From Siderastrea siderea (lineage: Eukaryota > Cnidaria > Anthozoa > Scleractinia > Rhizangiidae): a stretch of DNA of 64,000 nt. Shown here one piece after another: positions 35,310-43,751 of this stretch. The translations under genes were made by a program, and so were the position numbers. The notes below the pieces were generated by a model, which was not told the DNA's origin, ran no database searches, and saw nothing but the letters and a program-made list of their open reading frames with translations. The stretch's first letter is position 1. Each line of letters starts with the position of its first letter. Location: positions 47,915,230 through 47,979,229 of the forward strand of contig OZ034968.1 of the NCBI GenBank assembly GCA_964030785.1, in the 5' to 3' direction.

Positions 35310-37168
35310 TAGATCCACACCACACCCTCAACCAGATTTGCTGAAGAATTGATTTGAACGAATACTCAGCTGTTGCCCCACACAAACTACTGATTAGTAG
35401 GATAATGACTGACATAATTAACATAGCACTGTTTGAAACACAGTTGATGACGGTGACAGGAGAAATGCAAAGTGAAGAGAGCAGTGCAGAAGAGAACAAC
35501 ACAAGCACAAACCATATAGCCACAACCCATACAGTCACGAGCTTTAGCCATACAGCCATTGCTCACACAACTGCCAGAAATGCAGCAACCACCAGGACAA
35601 CTGCAAGTGACTGTGTTGTCACAAATTGCACAAGCACCACCCAAGCAGACCCAGCCAACCCAGATACTAACAATGAAGCTGTGGACAGCTCAGGCACCAC
35701 AGGTCAGTAAGAAGGTATTACTGTTTTATGAAGGGAATTCGTCTTATGTTCATCTATGAGGACTCCTTTTGAGTATGATGTATGTTTTATTGTAGACAGT
35801 GAAGTGGTTTAGTGGTAATATTTACTCTTGGAACAATACAACAAGATATTGAGAGTAAATTTCGAATTTTACAGTGTAAAAAGTGAATTATTTGTGAATC
35901 ATTGCAGGCACCTTTGACTCCTGTGCAAGCATGCACATCTATAAAAAGTCGACATTATTAAATACCCCTTTGTTCTGATCCTGGTTAGGTCAGATGTCCA
36001 TCCCAAGTTGAGATAGAGGTTCACTTTCTGGCAGTCAGCTTAAATATTTTGGGGTGTTTAACCCAGTTTAATTATAATGGTATCTTTCAAGGTCCTTTTT
36101 TTATTTATGATTTTCTGGTCTGTTTCAGCAGTGACCAATGCAGTTTTGGACCTCACTGATTGTCCTACCCAGACAATTAGTTTGCACAGGGTTGTACTGA
36201 AGGACAGTATGATAGAGGCGTTTAAAAATCCTGAAATTCTACGTGTAAATCTAGCTGTAACTTTCATCAGTAATAGTGGAAAAGAGGAAGAGGGGAAGGG
36301 TGCTGGTGTTTTCCATGATGCATTGTCTACTTTTTGGAACCAATTCTTTAACTCACTTTCTGTAGGAGCACAAGAGAAGGTTCCAGCCATAAGACATGAT
36401 TACCAAAGGGGTGAATGGGAAGCAATAGCTAGAATTCTGGTGTATGGGTACATGAAAGAGAAGTATTTTCTCCTCTCTTTAGCAGGAGGTTTTGTTGCAT
36501 TGTGCCTGTTCGGTGAAGAGGGTATGGGCAGTGATTTTTTGTCTGCTTTTCGCCTCTATATTTCAGAAGATGAGAGAGAAGCTTTCCAGAAATGTCTTAC
36601 AGACACATTCTTGCCAAATGATGATGATATTTAAGATTTTCTGTCTAGTTATAAGTGTTTTCGATCCCCTTCAAAAGAAAACATCATGCAAATTGTGTCT
36701 GAACTTGCCCACCAGGAAATAGTTCAAAAACCGAGGTACATTATGAATTGCTGGGCACCAATTGTCAAATCCTTGATCACTTTTCCAGAGTTTACATCTG
36801 TCACAGCTTTAGAGAACCTGTATGAGGTTAAGAGGCCAACTGCCAAAAAGGTAATAAAGTTAATCAAATCAGACCCTGTAACTGAACAAGAACGTCAATG
36901 TTTGGATCATTTGCAGAAGTACATCAGGTCTTTGTCTGGAGAAACACTGTCATTGTTTGTTCAGTTTATTTCTGGTAGTAATGTCATTGCTTTTGACCAT
37001 ATTGAGGTAGGATTTACAACCCTAGAGGGTACTGCCCGTAGACCAATTGCACATACGTGTGGACCATTGTTGGAAATCCCCTCAACGTACCAGTCATATA
37101 ATGAGCTCTCAGAGGAATTCAGCGAATTACTACAACAGAGAGATTCATGGCAATTCAACATTGTTTAA
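33719..37168 (+). CDS. HECT-type E3 ubiquitin ligase-like gene, multi-exon, one in-frame stop
   Basis: Exon 1 (33719-34342) starts with a zinc ribbon (Cys 3, 6, 17, 20; MFCSRCG). It then has a basic linker and a conserved block (about residues 140-175: TLLYPDRTEV, LPGSTEAFTLNRY, EELGKPY), and ends at GAG|GTATGA. A Thr/Ala-rich exon ends at 35702 (ACAG|GTCAGT). The last exon starts at 36129 (TTTCAG|CAGTGA), phase-matched. It carries the HECT lobe: KDSMIEAFK, GKGAGVFHDALSTFW, then RRPIAHTCGPLLEIP with the catalytic-type Cys at 37058-37060. The family resembles G2E3-like HECT proteins. HECT ligases pass ubiquitin from a Cys thioester to substrates. TAA at 36632-36634 interrupts the frame, which resumes in phase after it. 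The junction between exon 1 and the Thr/Ala-rich exon is unresolved; a small exon may be missing. Convergent with the integrase gene. Confidence 0.7.
34497..34702. mobile_element. MITE with GGGGGTACT ends, in HECT intron
   Basis: Starts CCCGGGGGGGGGGGTACTTG and ends CATATGAGGGAGTACCCCCT. Internal repeats of CTGTTTAGGACA occur three to four times. G-rich terminal repeats of this type around CATATG are familiar from coral repeats (recalled only). It is non-coding. Confidence 0.55.
35275..35309. repeat. (ATA)n microsatellite
   Basis: About 11 AAT/ATA triplets in the intronic region of the HECT-like gene. Confidence 0.9.
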
Positions 37169-37874
37169 TGTTATGTCCTCGAACTAAATCCTGTTAATGC
37201 CTGTTATGTGAACAGGCACACCTGAGCATGTTGTACATATAGTATGCTAAGTTGGGAGATTTGTTGCAAACATAATTTATTTGAAATTTCTTAGACCTTG
37301 CACGTGATCAAACTGTCCTTAGGTGTATTCCTAAGATATGTTTACCAGTTTTACTCAGTTACTTAAGATTAGATATGTTCTGAAGAACTTTTTCCAATTT
37401 ATTGCATGCCTGTATGAATGATTGAGTACATTTTATGATGCACGTTTATATTTTGTGGGCTTAACTTAACTTAAAAAAGGTCTAGTTCAAATTCACAAGA
37501 GACATTATTTATGAGAATCTGAAAGGACATGATGAGAATTTGAAAATAAAACTGATGCAATGACTGAGTTGAGACAACTTCTAATTTGCTCAAAACTCCC
37601 TTGTGCTTTTGCAAAAAGCCATTTCAGCATGAGAACTATTTTGTACTTTGCACCAACAACATCAGTCAGTTGTTTGACACTGTAGCGATAGCAGTGTTTA
37701 ATAGATCATTAATTTGTGGTGAAACTGCAATACAAAATACTTGTTTGGTTACTGTTAACTCAACAAATAAAACTTTCAATGAGAATTGTTTCAGTGTTCT
37801 TTGATACTTCTATGTCACAATTCAGTGTGGGAGGGTTGTGATCCCTAGAGGGAAAAACAACAAGTTATACCACC
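37169..37874. other. Shared 3' region of the two convergent genes
   Basis: About 700 bp lie between the HECT stop and the integrase stop. On the plus strand, AATAAA signals occur at about 37546 and 37766. No separate gene was recognised. Confidence 0.5.
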
Positions 37875-39466
37875 TTATTCATTCTGCAATTTAATTATGT
37901 GCTGATATAGAGTGAGAGCCTCTTTTACAGTACCAGGATAAACCCTGCCCTCAGTTTCCAAAACATATTCGAAATACTCCTCATACAGACTGCCATCCAC
38001 CTCTCCTTGGCAGTACACTTCCATCTCCTTCGTCTGTTCTTCAGAAACAGAAATTGCACATTCTTCGTGTGCATAATATTCAGGTAGAAAATACATAACA
38101 TCTGGTACCCCATGTATAGCACTGTATGCAGACTTGGAAATCTTGTGACTGTTCCAGTGGTCCCTGACTTTGTTCAGGTCATCTTGAAGGAGCCGTGAAA
38201 AACAAAACCATAGACACTCCATATGAAGTGCATTTCCTAAGTGAAGTAGCCCATAATCTACCATGTCCTTGAACAGGCTGATCCACCAATTAGACCTGTT
38301 TCTCCTGTAAAAGGACCACCAACCTTCAATGTGTTGATTAGCTGGAGATGAACAATATCTGTGAGATTTCTCACCAGCTAGTTCATCCTGGTCTTCAGCA
38401 CGAAAAGTACACTGCATGGCAGCAGCAATCCCATTTTCTGTGCCACAGTCAGACACAAGCAGCAAAGGGCATCCACCAAGTTCCTTCACTTGGTTTAAGT
38501 AGAAGGAGGCTGGTACTTTTGGGTCATTGTTAGAATGGACTACTTCTAACCATAAAATCCTGCGGCTAAATCCGTCCACAGCACCGTGGATGGGGAACCC
38601 ATAAGGTTTCAGCTTATCATAAACTGTGAAAGGATGAATTAGTAATAATAATCATTGAGAAATTGTATAATATTATAAAAAAATCATAATCTAGACCGAG
38701 ACCATGCCAACTACTCAGTAGCAGCACAAGAAATGGCATATATTTTCAGCCTGTCTTACATTTAGCAGGTGAAGACTGGAGGTGACCTTGTTTCGGTGAC
38801 ACAAGCCTCTTGTTTCTCCTGTAAATGCGAGCTAGCTATTAACCATAAGAACAAAATGATTTACATAAGAGTTTACAGTGAGGTCGGTATCAAAACAGGA
38901 TCATCTCCAGCCTTGTTGCCATTCATAAGCTAGGTTCAGTTTACTGAGCACACAACTTTGAAATGGATTTCCTACTTCAGCGAAAAAAGATACTTACCAT
39001 CCATGTGCCACGAGGCATTGGCTCCTTTAGAAGTAAACGCTCGTCTCTTTAACCGTCGTGACCTCCTCTCTTCTACACCAACAGGATCGATTTCCGCCAT
39101 AATAGTCGCTACCAGGTTACGAGGTACGTGTATGTGATGTCTCAGTCTCAAGGCGTGCCAAATACTACGATAGCCTGATAAGCTTCCAGGGCAATTCATT
39201 TCTTCACGGATGGCTTCTCGTAGTTTAGAATCGTCTATTAGCTTGCCATTGCCTTTCCTCCTCAACCCTAGAGATTTAAGACGTCTCTTCAGTGTCCGTA
39301 CACACATTTGAAGTCCTTCTCTTTTCTTTAGCAGACCAACAATGGCATCGTAAGGATAACCACGATGAAAATAGTGCGTTATCACATTATCAATGCTTTT
39401 TTCAGTGATACATCTATCACAAACAGTCTCATGAGCTACACTTCTACCACACAGGCTACAGAACAT
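37875..39466 (-). CDS. DDE integrase/transposase of the giant element
   Basis: Two exons, 39466-38998 and 38623-37875, joined GATG|GTAAGT ... TTTCACAG|TTTATG in matching phase, give 405 aa without a stop. The N-terminal zinc ribbon (Cys 3, 6, 16, 19; MFCSLCG) is followed by an IS3-like helix-turn-helix region (SLSGYRSIWHAL, about 100-115) and an rve-type core. Catalytic candidates are Asp156 (WHMD), Asp215 (SDCGTEN) and Glu256 (HIEGWW), spaced D-58-D-40-E. I prefer the ATG at 39466 because it begins the ribbon as in the HECT-like protein; an upstream ATG at 39481 would add five residues. Integrases of this fold join element ends to target DNA. Its place between matched TIRs suggests it mobilises this element. 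I recall similar integrase-core proteins in other cnidarians. Alternative: a domesticated copy. Confidence 0.8.
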
Positions 39467-39529
39467 AACGGACCACAACATAAAACATAGGCGCGCGATA
39501 CGCGCAGAGCCAATGACGTTTTTTTTCAC

Positions 39530-41373
39530 AATATGGTGAAATTTGTCCTGACAACCTATGGGACTTTACACCTCCGGTAAGTCCCACCCTAACCCCTCAG
39601 CCCCCCCCCCCCCCCCCACCACCACCATCAAAAAGATCTTGTGGTTATCCACTATAAAACTTGGTAATGATTCAGCAGCGTGACTACGCGGAGTAAAAAA
39701 AAACCGAAGAAAGCTCTTTCTTTCACGGTTCTTCAAAGAACACAGACAAAAACAAGTAAACTTAAACTTAAACTCACCGTCGAAAAATATTGCATACATA
39801 ATTTAGGCAAAGATCAGTGGAAAGTTAACAATTTTACTTCAGAAATAAATGCAAGTTGCAGTTGAACCTTTTAATTTCTTACTTCTACCGGCGAATATCC
39901 AATACTTTTCAGTGCTCATAAACGGTCAACTTTCTAAAGGGTGCCGTTTTGACGCTCTGCGTGATTTGCGTGACACGCGACTCGCTTTACTTTGTTTAAT
40001 TTGTAAGGTTTCAGACGTTTCAGGCAACCACTTACGTTCTTAGTACATTGTATTGTCAAAACAGGAGTCTGCCATCAAACGGCGTTTCTTGTATCCACAA
40101 TATTTTCGTTCGAAATCGGTTTGAACTAGCGTTTATAAACACGACTGAAATAGTTTTGCAACTATATTTATTTCCCGTTATTTGAAGTTGCTTGCTTTGT
40201 AATCAAGTCGACTATAACAATTTTCGTCTTTTTGCTTCACAAATCGACCAAAGTATGTTTACATTTGTAACTTTCCCACGGTACAAAGTTATTTTTAGCT
40301 CACGTGTTTATTTGGAGTCTCAACCTACAGCCGAATAAATTTCGTTTGCTTTACCTTCGAACAGTACGAAAATGTTCAAATTCAGCTCGCTTTCCAGTAG
40401 ATCCAACAGGTCTCTGTTAGAATGCTTTGTCACATATCTGTTGTTGTTAATCTTTCGGTACTGTTTCGGTCGGTTCGAGATGTCTCAAGTGTTGCATTAC
40501 ATTCCTTATAAGGCTGAAATTACAGCTGTCAACTATGCAAATTTCTCAACATACGCTTTACACTTTGAGCTATGAATAACCCCGAAATAACGTTTAGTAT
40601 CTTGTTAAGATTTTACTACATCCATCCTCTAATTCCTTGATCACCACTGTGACTTGGATTTTAATACTAGTTTCATTCAAGTTTTTCAGTTTTAAGAATA
40701 GCTAGCAACAAGCCGCGCAATTTCCGATTTAGTTTTAATTGGGTTCATGTTTTATAACACGCACACAAAAATGACACTGCAAATTTTAGATTCGCTGTTA
40801 CCGAGAGATAATCCCGAAAAATTTTATGCTGTTTTACTCTACTCTTTTCACTATCGTTATAAACTTGGGCTTTAAATATTGTTTCTTTCACTGTTAATTA
40901 GGGATCGATGTAACGTTAATTTCCACGTTCTGTTCATACAACATCTCAAATTGGCAAGTCCGTCTTGTATTTGCTGCTGTGGAAAAATGTACTTCAGCTA
41001 AGTAAACACAGGACTACAACGCGAATAAAATCCTGCCAGACCTCACGTACACAAAACAGGCATTCGAAGTAGATCCACACTTGCGAATGAAAAACACTTC
41101 AAAGCCCGGGGGACTTACTCCCATAACATTAGCTGTATGGGTTTGTGCCGCTGATAAGGTAAGACTTTCAGTGTCCCGGTGCACACCCCCACCCATCGTC
41201 TCACAGAATGTCCCCCCAGCCTCACAAATCGTAAGACAGACATCGCACGTACGTACGTCTGTCGTTGATTTTTAGGCTCTGACAGTAGCCATATGACGTC
41301 ACTAACGTGACGTCATTGGCTAAAAATCAGTACGACCGACGAGCCTGACAAAGTGCCAGGCGCAATACCTCTC
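39530..41373. other. Non-coding flank upstream of the integrase gene
   Basis: Contains a poly-C tract with CCA repeats (about 39601-39625), AT-rich sequence and the CRE-bearing palindrome near 41.3 kb. The integrase promoter should lie here. The short ORFs (for example 40372-40575, 41081-41275) have no family features. Confidence 0.45.
41240..41342. promoter_or_regulatory. Palindromic segment with two perfect CRE sites and an inverted CCAAT box
   Basis: TGACGTCA occurs at 41294-41301 and 41308-41315, with ATTGG (inverse CCAAT) at 41315-41319. The flanks TTGATTTTTAGGC (about 41264-41276) and GGCTAAAAATCAG (about 41318-41330) with GTCG/CGAC extensions are inverted repeats, so the module may be a small MITE. 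CRE pairs bind CREB/ATF factors. Whether it drives the integrase gene is inference. Confidence 0.45.
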
Positions 41374-43160
41374 TCCGCAAGGGGTCTGGGAACAAGGTTT
41401 CTTTTTTGTTTGCGTGGTTTCCTTTTTGTTTGCGTGGTTTCTGTTTTGTTTGCGTGGTTTCTGTTTTGTGTGCGTGGTTTCTGTTTTGTGTGCGTGGTTT
41501 CTGTTTTGTTTGCGTGGTTTCTGTTTTGTGTACGTGGTTTCTGTTTTGTTTGCGTGGTTTCTATTTGGTGTGCATGGTTCCTTTTTTGTTTGCGTGGTTC
41601 CTTTTTTATTTGCGTGGTTTCTTTTTTTATTTGCGTGGTTTCTTTTTTGTTTGCGTGGTTTCGTTTTTTGTTTGCGTGTTTTCTTTTTTGTTTGCGTGGT
41701 TTCCTTTCTTGTTTGCGTGTTTTCTTTTTTGTTTGCAGCGTGTCCCTTGTGGGCCATCGTACCGAGGAAAGAAAAACCTCCCTTTTATTTGAAAACACGT
41801 TTATTTTGTTTTGCATTGTTGGGATTCATACGCTTGCAAACCTCCCTAGCTCGATCTTTTCCCCGTATAAACATTTCGGGAAATGCCTCTGCGACTCAGT
41901 TTGTCGACTTTGGTTCCGTGAATGGCTAGTAACCTGAAACGAAGCTAGGCACAGTTATGAACCGTACGCTGTACGCATTTTCGGGTTAATAAACTGAAAA
42001 TGCATAATATAAAACTCTTTGCATCTCCGAGTTGACTGTCAATGTCAGTTCGAGAGTCAATTTGCAGAGTTTGTCCGAATGAATTGCTCATGATGGAAAA
42101 TGTGAATTTGTCAATGAAACTTTGCTTTATTTTCAATCATTACAGTCCAGGTTTTAAAATAAATCAACTAAACTTTTTCTCCGTTGACAAGCAGGCGGTT
42201 TTCTTAAAAAAGTTTTATCCATAAAATCCCATACAGTGCCGACAGCCGGGCAGCGCGTTGCACTTTGTTTACACGAGTCGATTCCCACAATCTTAAGGAA
42301 AAACATATCTTTTATTGGAGACAGCCTTCCGAAACACCTCACATTTTTCCTTTTCCATTTGGAATAGGTTCTTCCTTAGACGCTGTATATCGCAAGAATA
42401 CTGCGAATAGATTTAAAACAATTTTATTAATGATCATTCTATTCCTTCGACGTCTGCACACTGCCTCTGGGGCACTGCCGCGAAGTTGTTCATTTTGCGT
42501 TGTGAAATAGATCGAAATTAATTTCGTATCATTATGAAAGGCAGCAGCTACGCTGAACCAGTAAATCCGTGGTTCTTGTTTTATTTGTGTTTGAAGCCTG
42601 TGAAATATTTTCCTAGCGTACTTCGAACGTGACAAGCGTTTGAATTCATAAACATCGAACTCGATCGCTGGGATATGGCTTCGCATCGATCGCTGCGGAA
42701 AGCAGAACTTTTGGCACATACCGCTCGTTGAGAGAAACTGTTCGGTTTTAACCTCACTTAATGGAATGTTTTAGGGGAAATGTCTTCAACTAGATTCCTT
42801 TTTTTAGGAAAATTTCATCAGCTTTGCAGTTTTAAGCCTCAACATTTTTTTCTGTAATGGCGGCTGAAGCTCGAAAAATTCTTCTCGACAAACTTTCATA
42901 CAGGTACGAATAACAACCTGAAAACTACGTCACATACGGATATTAACCGTACTTTCACAGGTTATTATTCGTATGTTGCGCGCGTAATAACCGTAAGTGG
43001 CAGCTTTCCAGTATAATATACATAGGACACGGTATTCTACGGTTAATATACTGGAGTGACGCAAACAGTACGCATAATAACCGTACAACAGCGCATTGTA
43101 CGAATATTATCCTGTACTCCAGAAGTATTTTGACACTCCAGAAGTATTCTGACACCTGTT
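41374..43160. repeat. Right terminal inverted repeat of the giant element
   Basis: Inverse of the left arm. From the inside outward it holds the TTGCGGA boundary, the 20-bp minisatellite (about 41394-41742, around 17 units against about 13 on the left), the site lacking the fold-back element (41762-41767), about 230 bp not found on the left (42070-42296), the TTAA empty site and the terminal GACACCTGTT. The Phe/Cys/Leu-rich ORFs over the minisatellite are low-complexity by-products. Confidence 0.85.
42900..43130. promoter_or_regulatory. Subterminal repeat motifs, right end
   Basis: Same motif family as the left end, including GCGTAATAACCGTAAGTGG at 42982-43000. Its 16-base core GTAATAACCGTAAGTG is identical to the satellite consensus. 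Further copies: TACGAATAACAACC, ATTAACCGTAC, GGTTATTATTCGTA, TACGGTTAATA and ATAATAACCGTAC. Confidence 0.55.
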
Positions 43161-43164
43161 AAGA
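43161..43164. repeat. Target-site duplication AAGA, right of giant element
   Basis: Partner of 22949-22952. The LINE ORF1 frame resumes directly after it. Confidence 0.8.
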
Positions 43165-43662
43165 GCTTTACAACTTGCACGATCATCTCGAACAATATAC
43201 TAGAAAGAACTTGCTCGAGTTCCATGGAGTTCCCGAAAGTGCTACACTTCAACCGAAGAGGCTGTCATCAAAATCACCAACGCTGTAGAGGTCCCTGTTG
43301 TCGCCGAAGACATCGAGATTTCTCACAAACTAAACACACGGGGCAGTAAGGCCATTATTGCCAAGTTTATAAATCACAAAGTGAAATCAAGTTTGTACAG
43401 GGCAAGAGTCAAGTTGAAAAATGTTAGCCTATCCGACTTGTTCCCTGGCGCAACTTATGTGTCAGCAGCACAATCTAACAGGATTTTCATCAATGAGAAC
43501 TTGACATCCTACCGCAGAAGAATTATGAGCCGAGCAAATGAGAAACGCAGGGACGGTGAGCTGTTGAGTGTATGGTCTCTCGATGGAACAATATTTGTTA
43601 AAACTTCACCAGACGGTAGGCCAATTAAGATCAGTGAACTTGAAGATTTAGACTACCTTTAA
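43165..43662 (+). pseudogene. LINE ORF1, C-terminal half
   Basis: Continues ELYNLHDHLEQYTRKN, then, after a one-base frameshift near 43236, STEEAVIKI, EISHKLN, AIIAKFINHKVKSSLYRAR, FINENLTSYRR and IFVKTSPDGRPIKI. This is the RNA-binding domain part of a Tx1/L1-like ORF1 protein. It ends 89 bp before the ORF2 frame. Confidence 0.8.
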
Positions 43663-43751
43663 TAGATCGCCCAGAGAAACATTTAAATAATATAGAATCC
43701 CTTACTGGGAGCGTGTGTGGTTCACAAAGATTGTAGGAAGGTTTTTGCTCT

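Larger units (their letters stand above)
22953..43160. mobile_element. Giant TIR transposon carrying an integrase gene and a HECT-like gene
   Basis: 20,208 bp between AAGA duplications. The termini are AACAGGTGTCAG and CTGACACCTGTT. Arms at 22953-24604 plus 33306-33610 (left) and 41374-43160 (right) match over their length with scattered substitutions (about 4 in the first 130 bp by eye) and three indels explained by later insertions. The core 33611-41373 holds the convergent HECT (+) and integrase (-) genes. The size is inflated by an 8.7-kb fold-back element within the left arm. A DDE integrase with long TIRs and a 4-bp duplication is reminiscent of Ginger, IS3EU or similar integrase-type superfamilies. 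I cannot place it precisely. Confidence 0.85.

Noticed and set aside
39467..39529. Integrase start at 39529
   Set aside because: That codon is GTG in this frame. ATGs at 39481 and 39466 are available, and 39466 begins the conserved zinc ribbon.
41353..41937. Long Phe/Cys/Leu-rich ORFs (and the Lys/Thr/Asn-rich ones at 33310-33731) resembling membrane proteins
   Set aside because: All are translations of the 20-bp minisatellite in the terminal repeats, in several frames and on both strands.
22953..43160. The inverted arms as an assembly artefact
   Set aside because: The arms differ by substitutions, by a MITE with an exact empty site and by other indels. The AAGA duplication also restores a reading frame at the outer border.
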